Positions 10,825-24,600 of a DNA stretch of 64,000 bases are shown piece by piece. Position numbers and translations under genes: made by a program. The stretch spans positions 22,548,501 to 22,612,500 of the forward strand of contig NC_056758.1 of NCBI RefSeq assembly GCF_018687715.1, in the 5' to 3' direction. Origin of the DNA: Carya illinoinensis. Taxonomy: Eukaryota; Streptophyta; Magnoliopsida; Fagales; Juglandaceae. The notes beneath the pieces were generated by a model. It searched no databases. It was given only the letters and a program-made list of their open reading frames with translations, and was not told the DNA's origin. Position 1 is the first letter of the stretch, and each line of letters begins with the position of its first letter.

Positions 10825-13800
10825 CAAAAAAGGAGGTTAAACTCGAAAGATTGTTGAGAGATGACTAAATCTTGTGCAACTCGATTACATCCTTTGAATC
10901 AAGCTAAATGCTTAACGATGCGGCAGATGGGGAACCTTAGGGGAATGTGGCACATCTTGAAGTTGAGGAAACTAAATTGTAAGGTTTATGTTTGCTTCAA
11001 ATGGAAGAATGAAACAAAAGATCGGTTTCTTGTTGTAAATTCGTTCAATGCCAGAACTGAACTAGTATGGTAGAGGTGGGGTGCAAACGATGACATTACG
11101 GATAAGGAAATGGTGTGAATGGCATGGGCTAGGGGCGGACTTGTCGCAATGCACAAGAAGGAGAACTTAGGTCGGATTGGCAGTGATTTCAGAATTATTC
11201 ACATGGCCTTTCTTTTATTGACAGGTTTTGGATCCAGCCTAATCTTCTAAGTCAATCTTAGAATGATGAGAAACAACAAAGAAAGCAATAAGATCCATAT
11301 AAACAATGTTATAAAGAACTAAAAAGAAAAGTAGGCCCAAAACATTGTTGAGAGATTACTAATCTTGTGTAAGTCAATTACTTCCCTTAATTCAACCTAA
11401 AGGGATAACCACGGGTAGATGGGGAACGTTAGAGGCGTGTGGCAGTTGTTGGACCTGAGGGAAACTAAATGTAAGGTTTATGTGGGCGTCCAAAGCGAGG
11501 AATGAAACAATAGACGAGTTTCCTTGTGTAAATTGGTCCAGTGCAAGAACTAAACAAGTATGGTCAAGGTGGGGTGTAAACGTTGAAATTTTCCTTATGA
11601 AAATGGTCTAAAAGGCTTCGTGTAGGGGCCAACTTGTTGCAACGGCCATGAAGGATCGCCTTGGTACCGATTGGCGGTGATTCGAGCATTATCGACATGG
11701 AAGTGTGTCATGTCTTTGATAAAGCCAAATCATCTAATTCAATCTTAAAATGTTGGAAAACGACAAGAAAATCAATATGATCAAAATGAAGGAAATGGTT
11801 ACGAAGAACAAAAAAGGAGGTTAAACTCGAAACAATGCTGAGAGATGAATAAATCTTGTGCAACTCGATTACATCCTTTGAATCAAGCAAAAAGCTTAAC
11901 AATGCGGTATATGGGGAACCTTAGGGGAATGTGGCACTTCTTGAAGTTGAGGAAACTAAATTGTAAGGTTTATGTTTGCTTCAAATGGAAGAATGAAACA
12001 AAAGATTGGTTTCTTGTTGTAAATTCGTTCAATGCCAGAACTGAACTAGTATGGTAGAGGTGGGGAGCAAACGATGACATTACGGATGAGGAAATGGTGG
12101 GAATGGCATGGGCTAGGGGTGGACTTGTTGCAATGCACAAGAAGGAGAACTTAGGTCGGATTGGCGGTGATTTCAGCATTATTCACATGGCCTTTCTTTT
12201 ATTGGTAGGTTTTGGATCCAGCCGAAGCTTCTAAGTCAAATTTAGAATGATGAGAAACAACAAAGAAAGTAATAAGATCCGTATAAAAAATGTTATAAAG
12301 AACTAAAAAGAAAAGTAGGCCCAAAACATTGTTGAGAGATTACAAATCTTGTGTAAGTCAATTACTTCCCTTAATTCAACCTAAAGGGATAACCACGGGT
12401 AGATGGGGAACGTTAGAGGCGTGTGGCAGTTGTTGGACCTGAGGGAAACTAAATGTAAGGTTTATGTGGGCGTCCAAAGCGAGGAATGAAACAATAGACG
12501 AGTTTCCTTGTGTAAATTGGTCCAGTGCAAGAACTAAACAAGTATGGTCAAGGTGGGGGTGTAAACGTTGAAATTTTCTTGATAAAAACGGTCTAAAAGG
12601 CTTCGGGTAGGGGCCAACTTGTTGCAACGGCCAGGAAGGATCGCCTTGGTGCCGATTGGCGGTGATTCGAGCATTATCGACATGGAAGTGTGTCATGTCT
12701 TTGATAAATCCTAATCATCTAATTGAATCTTAGAATGTTGGAAACGACAAGAAAATCATTATGATCAGAATGAAAAAAATGGTTATGAAGAACAAAAAAG
12801 GAGGTTAAACTCGAAAGATTGTTGAGAGATGACTAAATCTTGTGCAACTCGATTACATCCTTTGAATCAAGCTAAATGCTTAACGATGCGGCAGATGGGG
12901 AACCTTAGGGGAATGTGGCACATCTTGAAGTTGAGGAAACTAAATTGTAAGGTTTATGTTTGCTTCAAATCGAAGAATGAAACAAAAGATCGGTTTCTTG
13001 TTGTAAATTCGTTCAATGCCAGAACTGAACTAGTATGGTAGAGGTGGGGTGCAAACGATGACATTACGGATAAGGAAATGGTGTGAATGGCATGGGCTAG
13101 GGGCGGACTTGTCGCAATGCACAAGAAGGAGAACTTAGGTCGGATTGGCGGTGATTTCAGAATTATTCACATGGCCTTTCTTTTATTGACAGGTTTTGGA
13201 TCTAGCCTAATCTTCTAAGTCAATCTTAGAATGATGAGAAACAACAAAGAAAGCAATAAGATCCGTATAAACAATGTTATAAAGAACTAAAAAGAAAAGT
13301 AGGCCCAAAACATTGTTGAGAGATTACTAATCTTGTGTAAGTCAATTACTTCCCTTAATTCAACCTAAAGGGATAACCACGGGTAGATGGGGAACGTTAG
13401 AGGCGTGTGGCAGTTGTTGGACCTGAGGGAAACTAAATGTAAGGTTTATGTGGGCGTCCAAAGCGAGGAATGAAACAATAGACGAGTTTCCTTGTGTAAA
13501 TTGGTCCAGTGCAAGAACTAAACAAGTATCGTCAAGGTGGGGGTGTAAACGTTGAAATTTTCTTGATAAAAACGGTCTAAAAGGCTTCGGGTAGGGGCCA
13601 ACTTGTTGCAACGGCCAGGAAGGATCGCCTTGGTGCCGATTGGCGGTGATTCGAGCATTATCGACATGGAAGTGTGTCATGTCTTTGATAAATCCTAATC
13701 ATCTAATTGAATCTTAGAATGTTGGAAACGACAAGAAAATCATTATGATCAGAATGAAAAAAATGGATATGAAGAACAAAAAAGGAGGTTAAACTCGAAA

Positions 13801-15744
13801 GATTGTTGAGAGATGACTAAATCTTGTGCAACTCGATTACATCCTTTGAATCAAGCTAAATGCTTAACGATGCGGCAGATGGGGAACCTTAGGGGAATGT
13901 GGCACATCTTGAAGTTGAGGAAACTAAATTGTAAGGTTTATGTTTGCTTCAAATGGAAGAATGAAACAAAAGATCGGTTTCTTGTTGTAAATTCGTTCAA
14001 TGCCAGAACTGAACTAGTATGGTAGAGGTGGGGTGCAAACGATGACATTACGGATAAGGAAATGGTGTGAATGGCATGGGCTAGGGGCGGACTTGTCGCA
14101 ATGCACAAGAAGGAGAACTTAGGTCGGATTGGCAGTGATTTCAGAATTATTCACATGGCCTTTCTTTTATTGACAGGATTTGGATCCAGCCTAATCTTCT
14201 AAGTCAATCTTAGAATGATGAGAAACAACAAAGAAAGCAATAAGATCCATATAAACAATGTTATAAAGAACTAAAAAGAAAAGTAGGCCCAAAACATTGT
14301 TGAGAGATTACTAATCTTGTGTAAGTCAATTACTTCCCTTAATTCAACCTAAAGGGATAACCACGGGTAGATGGGGAACGTTAGAGGCGTGTGGCAGTTG
14401 TTGGACCTGAGGGAAACTAAATGTAAGGTTTATGTGGGCGTCCAAAGCGAGGAATGAAACAATAGACGAGTTTCCTTGTGTAAATTGGTCCAGTGCAAGA
14501 ACTAAACAAGTATCGTCAACGTGGGGGTGTAAACGTTGAAATTTTCTTGATAAAAACGGTCTAAAAGGCTTCGGGTAGGGGCCAACTTGTTGCAACGGCC
14601 AGGAAGGATCGCCTTGGTGCCGATTGGCGGTGATTCGAGCATTATCGACATGGAAGTGTGTCATGTCTTTGATAAATCCTAATCATCTAATTGAATCTTA
14701 GAATGTTGGAAACGACAAGAAAATCATTATGATCAGAATGAAAAAAATGGTTATGAAGAACAAAAAAGGAGGTTAAACTCGAAAGATTGTTGAGAGATGA
14801 CTAAATCTTGTGCAACTCGATTACATCCTTTGAATCAAGCTAAATGCTTAACGATGCGGCAGATGGGGAACCTTAGGGGAATGTGGCACATCTTGAAGTT
14901 GAGGAAACTAAATTGTAAGGTTTATGTTTGCTTCAAATGGAAGAATGAAACAAAAGATCGGTTTCTTGTTGTAAATTCGTTCAATGCCAGAACTGAACTA
15001 GTATGGTAGAGGTGGGGTGCAAACGATGACATTACGGATAAGGAAATGGTGTGAATGGCATGGGCTAGGGGCGGACTTGTCGCAATGCACAAGAAGGAGA
15101 ACTTAGGTCGGATTGGCAGTGATTTCAGAATTATTCACATGGCCTTTCTTTTATTGGTAGGTTTTGGATCCAGCCGAAGCTTCTAAGTCAAATTTAGAAT
15201 GATGAGAAACAACAAAGAAAGTAATAAGATCCGTATAAAAAATGTTATAAAGAACTAAAAAGAAAAGTAGGCCCAAAACATTGTTGAGAGATTACAAATC
15301 TTGTGTAAGTCAATTACTTCCCTTAATTCAACCTAAAGGGATAACCACGGGTAGATGGGGAACGTTAGAGGCGTGTGGCAGTTGTTGGACCTGAGGGAAA
15401 CTAAATGTAAGGTTTATGTGGGCGTCCAAAGCGAGGAATGAAACAATAGACGAGTTTCCTTGTGTAAATTGGTCCAGTGCAAGAACTAAACAAGTATGGT
15501 CAAGGTGGGGGTGTAAACGTTGAAATTTTCTTGATAAAAACGGTCTAAAAGGCTTCGGGTAGGGGCCAACTTGTTGCAACGGCCAGGAAGGATCGCCTTG
15601 GTGCCGATTGGCGGTGATTCGAGCATTATCGACATGGAAGTGTGTCATGTCTTTGATAAATCCTAATCATCTAATTGAATCTTAGAATGTTGGAAACGAC
15701 AAGAAAATCATTATGATCAGAATGAAAAAAATGGTTATGAAGAA
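10825..15744 (+). repeat. 5-unit higher-order repeat, first copy (units 12-16)
   Basis: The order is A1-B2, A2-B1, A1(TCG)-B1, A1-B1, A1/A2-B1, 4,920 bp. Private markers shared only with the next copy are A at 11849 (GATGAATAAA), A at 12066 (GGGGAGCAA), A at 14178 (ACAGGATTTGG) and C at 14520 (GTCAACGTGG). A at 13767 (ATGGATATG) is shared with that copy and also with unit 22. In unit 16 the A half switches from A1 to A2 between TTCAGAATT and TTGGTAGG, a recombination point near 15130-15155. Confidence 0.9.
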
Positions 15745-18700
15745 CAAAAAAGGAGGTTAAACTCGAAAGATTGTTGAGAGATGACTAAATCTTGTGCAAC
15801 TCGATTACATCCTTTGAATCAAGCTAAATGCTTAACGATGCGGCAGATGGGGAACCTTAGGGGAATGTGGCACATCTTGAAGTTGAGGAAACTAAATTGT
15901 AAGGTTTATGTTTGCTTCAAATGGAAGAATGAAACAAAAGATCGGTTTCTTGTTGTAAATTCGTTCAATGCCAGAACTGAACTAGTATGGTAGAGGTGGG
16001 GTGCAAACGATGACATTACGGATAAGGAAATGGTGTGAATGGCATGGGCTAGGGGCGGACTTGTCGCAATGCACAAGAAGGAGAACTTAGGTCGGATTGG
16101 CAGTGATTTCAGAATTATTCACATGGCCTTTCTTTTATTGACAGGTTTTGGATCCAGCCTAATCTTCTAAGTCAATCTTAGAATGATGAGAAACAACAAA
16201 GAAAGCAATAAGATCCATATAAACAATGTTATAAAGAACTAAAAAGAAAAGTAGGCCCAAAACATTGTTGAGAGATTACTAATCTTGTGTAAGTCAATTA
16301 CTTCCCTTAATTCAACCTAAAGGGATAACCACGGGTAGATGGGGAACGTTAGAGGCGTGTGGCAGTTGTTGGACCTGAGGGAAACTAAATGTAAGGTTTA
16401 TGTGGGCGTCCAAAGCGAGGAATGAAACAATAGACGAGTTTCCTTGTGTAAATTGGTCCAGTGCAAGAACTAAACAAGTATGGTCAAGGTGGGGTGTAAA
16501 CGTTGAAATTTTCCTTATGAAAATGGTCTAAAAGGCTTCGTGTAGGGGCCAACTTGTTGCAACGGCCATGAAGGATCGCCTTGGTACCGATTGGCGGTGA
16601 TTCGAGCATTATCGACATGGAAGTGTGTCATGTCTTTGATAAAGCCAAATCATCTAATTCAATCTTAAAATGTTGGAAAACGACAAGAAAATCAATATGA
16701 TCAAAATGAAGGAAATGGTTACGAAGAACAAAAAAGGAGGTTAAACTCGAAACAATGCTGAGAGATGAATAAATCTTGTGCAACTCGATTACATCCTTTG
16801 AATCAAGCAAAAAGCTTAACAATGCGGTATATGGGGAACCTTAGGGGAATGTGGCACTTCTTGAAGTTGAGGAAACTAAATTGTAAGGTTTATGTTTGCT
16901 TCAAATGGAAGAATGAAACAAAAGATTGGTTTCTTGTTGTAAATTCGTTCAATGCCAGAACTGAACTAGTATGGTAGAGGTGGGGAGCAAACGATGACAT
17001 TACGGATGAGGAAATGGTGGGAATGGCATGGGCTAGGGGTGGACTTGTTGCAATGCACAAGAAGGAGAACTTAGGTCGGATTGGCGGTGATTTCAGCATT
17101 ATTCACATGGCCTTTCTTTTATTGGTAGGTTTTGGATCCAGCCGAAGCTTCTAAGTCAAATTTAGAATGATGAGAAACAACAAAGAAAGTAATAAGATCC
17201 GTATAAAAAATGTTATAAAGAACTAAAAAGAAAAGTAGGCCCAAAACATTGTTGAGAGATTACAAATCTTGTGTAAGTCAATTACTTCCCTTAATTCAAC
17301 CTAAAGGGATAACCACGGGTAGATGGGGAACGTTAGAGGCGTGTGGCAGTTGTTGGACCTGAGGGAAACTAAATGTAAGGTTTATGTGGGCGTCCAAAGC
17401 GAGGAATGAAACAATAGACGAGTTTCCTTGTGTAAATTGGTCCAGTGCAAGAACTAAACAAGTATGGTCAAGGTGGGGGTGTAAACGTTGAAATTTTCTT
17501 GATAAAAACGGTCTAAAAGGCTTCGGGTAGGGGCCAACTTGTTGCAACGGCCAGGAAGGATCGCCTTGGTGCCGATTGGCGGTGATTCGAGCATTATCGA
17601 CATGGAAGTGTGTCATGTCTTTGATAAATCCTAATCATCTAATTGAATCTTAGAATGTTGGAAACGACAAGAAAATCATTATGATCAGAATGAAAAAAAT
17701 GGTTATGAAGAACAAAAAAGGAGGTTAAACTCGAAAGATTGTTGAGAGATGACTAAATCTTGTGCAACTCGATTACATCCTTTGAATCAAGCTAAATGCT
17801 TAACGATGCGGCAGATGGGGAACCTTAGGGGAATGTGGCACATCTTGAAGTTGAGGAAACTAAATTGTAAGGTTTATGTTTGCTTCAAATCGAAGAATGA
17901 AACAAAAGATCGGTTTCTTGTTGTAAATTCGTTCAATGCCAGAACTGAACTAGTATGGTAGAGGTGGGGTGCAAACGATGACATTACGGATAAGGAAATG
18001 GTGTGAATGGCATGGGCTAGGGGCGGACTTGTCGCAATGCACAAGAAGGAGAACTTAGGTCGGATTGGCGGTGATTTCAGAATTATTCACATGGCCTTTC
18101 TTTTATTGACAGGTTTTGGATCTAGCCTAATCTTCTAAGTCAATCTTAGAATGATGAGAAACAACAAAGAAAGCAATAAGATCCGTATAAACAATGTTAT
18201 AAAGAACTAAAAAGAAAAGTAGGCCCAAAACATTGTTGAGAGATTACTAATCTTGTGTAAGTCAATTACTTCCCTTAATTCAACCTAAAGGGATAACCAC
18301 GGGTAGATGGGGAACGTTAGAGGCGTGTGGCAGTTGTTGGACCTGAGGGAAACTAAATGTAAGGTTTATGTGGGCGTCCAAAGCGAGGAATGAAACAATA
18401 GACGAGTTTCCTTGTGTAAATTGGTCCAGTGCAAGAACTAAACAAGTATCGTCAAGGTGGGGGTGTAAACGTTGAAATTTTCTTGATAAAAACGGTCTAA
18501 AAGGCTTCGGGTAGGGGCCAACTTGTTGCAACGGCCAGGAAGGATCGCCTTGGTGCCGATTGGCGGTGATTCGAGCATTATCGACATGGAAGTGTGTCAT
18601 GTCTTTGATAAATCCTAATCATCTAATTGAATCTTAGAATGTTGGAAACGACAAGAAAATCATTATGATCAGAATGAAAAAAATGGATATGAAGAACAAA

Positions 18701-20664
18701 AAAGGAGGTTAAACTCGAAAGATTGTTGAGAGATGACTAAATCTTGTGCAACTCGATTACATCCTTTGAATCAAGCTAAATGCTTAACGATGCGGCAGAT
18801 GGGGAACCTTAGGGGAATGTGGCACATCTTGAAGTTGAGGAAACTAAATTGTAAGGTTTATGTTTGCTTCAAATGGAAGAATGAAACAAAAGATCGGTTT
18901 CTTGTTGTAAATTCGTTCAATGCCAGAACTGAACTAGTATGGTAGAGGTGGGGTGCAAACGATGACATTACGGATAAGGAAATGGTGTGAATGGCATGGG
19001 CTAGGGGCGGACTTGTCGCAATGCACAAGAAGGAGAACTTAGGTCGGATTGGCAGTGATTTCAGAATTATTCACATGGCCTTTCTTTTATTGACAGGATT
19101 TGGATCCAGCCTAATCTTCTAAGTCAATCTTAGAATGATGAGAAACAACAAAGAAAGCAATAAGATCCATATAAACAATGTTATAAAGAACTAAAAAGAA
19201 AAGTAGGCCCAAAACATTGTTGAGAGATTACTAATCTTGTGTAAGTCAATTACTTCCCTTAATTCAACCTAAAGGGATAACCACGGGTAGATGGGGAACG
19301 TTAGAGGCGTGTGGCAGTTGTTGGACCTGAGGGAAACTAAATGTAAGGTTTATGTGGGCGTCCAAAGCGAGGAATGAAACAATAGACGAGTTTCCTTGTG
19401 TAAATTGGTCCAGTGCAAGAACTAAACAAGTATCGTCAACGTGGGGGTGTAAACGTTGAAATTTTCTTGATAAAAACGGTCTAAAAGGCTTCGGGTAGGG
19501 GCCAACTTGTTGCAACGGCCAGGAAGGATCGCCTTGGTGCCGATTGGCGGTGATTCGAGCATTATCGACATGGAAGTGTGTCATGTCTTTGATAAATCCT
19601 AATCATCTAATTGAATCTTAGAATGTTGGAAACGACAAGAAAATCATTATGATCAGAATGAAAAAAATGGTTATGAAGAACAAAAAAGGAGGTTAAACTC
19701 GAAAGATTGTTGAGAGATGACTAAATCTTGTGCAACTCGATTACATCCTTTGAATCAAGCTAAATGCTTAACGATGCGGCAGATGGGGAACCTTAGGGGA
19801 ATGTGGCACATCTTGAAGTTGAGGAAACTAAATTGTAAGGTTTATGTTTGCTTCAAATGGAAGAATGAAACAAAAGATCGGTTTCTTGTTGTAAATTCGT
19901 TCAATGCCAGAACTGAACTAGTATGGTAGAGGTGGGGTGCAAACGATGACATTACGGATAAGGAAATGGTGTGAATGGCATGGGCTAGGGGCGGACTTGT
20001 CGCAATGCACAAGAAGGAGAACTTAGGTCGGATTGGCAGTGATTTCAGAATTATTCACATGGCCTTTCTTTTATTGGTAGGTTTTGGATCCAGCCGAAGC
20101 TTCTAAGTCAAATTTAGAATGATGAGAAACAACAAAGAAAGTAATAAGATCCGTATAAAAAATGTTATAAAGAACTAAAAAGAAAAGTAGGCCCAAAACA
20201 TTGTTGAGAGATTACAAATCTTGTGTAAGTCAATTACTTCCCTTAATTCAACCTAAAGGGATAACCACGGGTAGATGGGGAACGTTAGAGGCGTGTGGCA
20301 GTTGTTGGACCTGAGGGAAACTAAATGTAAGGTTTATGTGGGCGTCCAAAGCGAGGAATGAAACAATAGACGAGTTTCCTTGTGTAAATTGGTCCAGTGC
20401 AAGAACTAAACAAGTATGGTCAAGGTGGGGGTGTAAACGTTGAAATTTTCTTGATAAAAACGGTCTAAAAGGCTTCGGGTAGGGGCCAACTTGTTGCAAC
20501 GGCCAGGAAGGATCGCCTTGGTGCCGATTGGCGGTGATTCGAGCATTATCGACATGGAAGTGTGTCATGTCTTTGATAAATCCTAATCATCTAATTGAAT
20601 CTTAGAATGTTGGAAACGACAAGAAAATCATTATGATCAGAATGAAAAAAATGGTTATGAAGAA
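15745..20664 (+). repeat. 5-unit higher-order repeat, second copy (units 17-21)
   Basis: This repeats 10825-15744 at an offset of 4,920 bp with all its private markers (16769, 16986, 18687, 19098, 19440 and the A1-to-A2 switch in unit 21). Reading line by line I saw no difference. The match starts after 10242/15162, where C and T differ, and ends before 15923/20843, where TGG and TCG differ. That gives about 5.7 kb of apparent identity. Either the duplication is very recent or the copy number here should be checked in raw reads. Confidence 0.9.
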
Positions 20665-21648
20665 CAAAAAAGGAGGTTAAACTCGAAAGATTGTTGAGAG
20701 ATGACTAAATCTTGTGCAACTCGATTACATCCTTTGAATCAAGCTAAATGCTTAACGATGCGGCAGATGGGGAACCTTAGGGGAATGTGGCACATCTTGA
20801 AGTTGAGGAAACTAAATTGTAAGGTTTATGTTTGCTTCAAATCGAAGAATGAAACAAAAGATCGGTTTCTTGTTGTAAATTCGTTCAATGCCAGAACTGA
20901 ACTAGTATGGTAGAGGTGGGGTGCAAACGATGACATTACGGATAAGGAAATGGTGTGAATGGCATGGGCTAGGGGCGGACTTGTCGCAATGCACAAGAAG
21001 GAGAACTTAGGTCGGATTGGCGGTGATTTCAGAATTATTCACATGGCCTTTCTTTTATTGACAGGTTTTGGATCTAGCCTAATCTTCTAAGTCAATCTTA
21101 GAATGATGAGAAACAACAAAGAAAGCAATAAGATCCGTATAAACAATGTTATAAAGAACTAAAAAGAAAAGTAGGCCCAAAACATTGTTGAGAGATTACT
21201 AATCTTGTGTAAGTCAATTACTTCCCTTAATTCAACCTAAAGGGATAACCACGGGTAGATGGGGAACGTTAGAGGCGTGTGGCAGTTGTTGGACCTGAGG
21301 GAAACTAAATGTAAGGTTTATGTGGGCGTCCAAAGCGAGGAATGAAACAATAGACGAGTTTCCTTGTGTAAATTGGTCCAGTGCAAGAACTAAACAAGTA
21401 TCGTCAAGGTGGGGGTGTAAACGTTGAAATTTTCTTGATAAAAACGGTCTAAAAGGCTTCGGGTAGGGGCCAACTTGTTGCAACGGCCAGGAAGGATCGC
21501 CTTGGTGCCGATTGGCGGTGATTCGAGCATTATCGACATGGAAGTGTGTCATGTCTTTGATAAATCCTAATCATCTAATTGAATCTTAGAATGTTGGAAA
21601 CGACAAGAAAATCATTATGATCAGAATGAAAAAAATGGATATGAAGAA
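20665..21648 (+). repeat. Unit 22: third copy of the unit 14/19 type
   Basis: An A1(TCG)-B1 unit ending with the rare ATGGATATG (A at 21639) that is otherwise found only in units 14 and 19. It follows unit 21, so a second exchange out of register with the 5-unit block placed one more copy of that unit here. Confidence 0.85.
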
Positions 21649-24600
21649 CAAAAAAGGAGGTTAAACTCGAAAGATTGTTGAGAGATGACTAAATCTTGTG
21701 CAACTCGATTACATCCTTTGAATCAAGCTAAATGCTTAACGATGCGGCAGATGGGGAACCTTAGGGGAATGTGGCACATCTTGAAGTTGAGGAAACTAAA
21801 TTGTAAGGTTTATGTTTGCTTCAAATGGAAGAATGAAACAAAAGATCGGTTTCTTGTTGTAAATTCGTTCAATGCCAGAACTGAACTAGTATGGTAGAGG
21901 TGGGGTGCAAACGATGACATTACGGATAAGGAAATGGTGTGAATGGCATGGGCTAGGGGCGGACTTGTCGCAATGCACAAGAAGGAGAACTTAGGTCGGA
22001 TTGGCAGTGATTTCAGAATTATTCACATGGCCTTTCTTTTATTGACAGGTTTTGGATCCAGCCTAATCTTCTAAGTCAATCTTAGAATGATGAGAAACAA
22101 CAAAGAAAGCAATAAGATCCATATAAACAATGTTATAAAGAACTAAAAAGAAAAGTAGGCCCAAAACATTGTTGAGAGATTACTAATCTTGTGTAAGTCA
22201 ATTACTTCCCTTAATTCAACCTAAAGGGATAACCACGGGTAGATGGGGAACGTTAGAGGCGTGTGGCAGTTGTTGGACCTGAGGGAAACTAAATGTAAGG
22301 TTTATGTGGGCGTCCAAAGCGAGGAATGAAACAATAGACGAGTTTCCTTGTGTAAATTGGTCCAGTGCAAGAACTAAACAAGTATGGTCAAGGTGGGGTG
22401 TAAACGTTGAAATTTTCCTTATGAAAATGGTCTAAAAGGCTTCGTGTAGGGGCCAACTTGTTGCAACGGCCATGAAGGATCGCCTTGGTACCGATTGGCG
22501 GTGATTCGAGCATTATCGACATGGAAGTGTGTCATGTCTTTGATAAAGCCAAATCATCTAATTCAATCTTAAAATGTTGGAAAACGACAAGAAAATCAAT
22601 ATGATCAAAATGAAGGAAATGGTTACGAAGAACAAAAAAGGAGGTTAAACTCGAAACAATGCTGAGAGATGACTAAATCTTGTGCAACTCGATTACATCC
22701 TTTGAATCAAGCAAAAAGCTTAACAATGCGGTATATGGGGAACCTTAGGGGAATGTGGCACTTCTTGAAGTTGAGGAAACTAAATTGTAAGGTTTATGTT
22801 TGCTTCAAATGGAAGAATGAAACAAAAGATTGGTTTCTTGTTGTAAATTCGTTCAATGCCAGAACTGAACTAGTATGGTAGAGGTGGGGTGCAAACGATG
22901 ACATTACGGATGAGGAAATGGTGGGAATGGCATGGGCTAGGGGTGGACTTGTTGCAATGCACAAGAAGGAGAACTTAGGTCGGATTGGCGGTGATTTCAG
23001 CATTATTCACATGGCCTTTCTTTTATTGGTAGGTTTTGGATCCAGCCGAAGCTTCTAAGTCAAATTTAGAATGATGAGAAACAACAAAGAAAGTAATAAG
23101 ATCCGTATAAAAAATGTTATAAAGAACTAAAAAGAAAAGTAGGCCCAAAACATTGTTGAGAGATTACAAATCTTGTGTAAGTCAATTACTTCCCTTAATT
23201 CAACCTAAAGGGATAACCACGGGTAGATGGGGAACGTTAGAGGCGTGTGGCAGTTGTTGGACCTGAGGGAAACTAAATGTAAGGTTTATGTGGGCGTCCA
23301 AAGCGAGGAATGAAACAATAGACGAGTTTCCTTGTGTAAATTGGTCCAGTGCAAGAACTAAACAAGTATGGTCAAGGTGGGGGTGTAAACGTTGAAATTT
23401 TCTTGATAAAAACGGTCTAAAAGGCTTCGGGTAGGGGCCAACTTGTTGCAACGGCCAGGAAGGATCGCCTTGGTGCCGATTGGCGGTGATTCGAGCATTA
23501 TCGACATGGAAGTGTGTCATGTCTTTGATAAATCCTAATCATCTAATTGAATCTTAGAATGTTGGAAACGACAAGAAAATCATTATGATCAGAATGAAAA
23601 AAATGGTTATGAAGAACAAAAAAGGAGGTTAAACTCGAAAGATTGTTGAGAGATGACTAAATCTTGTGCAACTCGATTACATCCTTTGAATCAAGCTAAA
23701 TGCTTAACGATGCGGCAGATGGGGAACCTTAGGGGAATGTGGCACATCTTGAAGTTGAGGAAACTAAATTGTAAGGTTTATGTTTGCTTCAAATGGAAGA
23801 ATGAAACAAAAGATCGGTTTCTTGTTGTAAATTCGTTCAATGCCAGAACTGAACTAGTATGGTAGAGGTGGGGTGCAAACGATGACATTACGGATAAGGA
23901 AATGGTGTGAATGGCATGGGCTAGGGGCGGACTTGTCGCAATGCACAAGAAGGAGAACTTAGGTCGGATTGGCAGTGATTTCAGAATTATTCACATGGCC
24001 TTTCTTTTATTGACAGGTTTTGGATCCAGCCTAATCTTCTAAGTCAATCTTAGAATGATGAGAAACAACAAAGAAAGCAATAAGATCCATATAAACAATG
24101 TTATAAAGAACTAAAAAGAAAAGTAGGCCCAAAACATTGTTGAGAGATTACTAATCTTGTGTAAGTCAATTACTTCCCTTAATTCAACCTAAAGGGATAA
24201 CCACGGGTAGATGGGGAACGTTAGAGGCGTGTGGCAGTTGTTGGACCTGAGGGAAACTAAATGTAAGGTTTATGTGGGCGTCCAAAGCGAGGAATGAAAC
24301 AATAGACGAGTTTCCTTGTGTAAATTGGTCCAGTGCAAGAACTAAACAAGTATGGTCAAGGTGGGGTGTAAACGTTGAAATTTTCCTTATGAAAATGGTC
24401 TAAAAGGCTTCGTGTAGGGGCCAACTTGTTGCAACGGCCATGAAGGATCGCCTTGGTACCGATTGGCGGTGATTCGAGCATTATCGACATGGAAGTGTGT
24501 CATGTCTTTGATAAAGCCAAATCATCTAATTCAATCTTAAAATGTTGGAAAACGACAAGAAAATCAATATGATCAAAATGAAGGAAATGGTTACGAAGAA

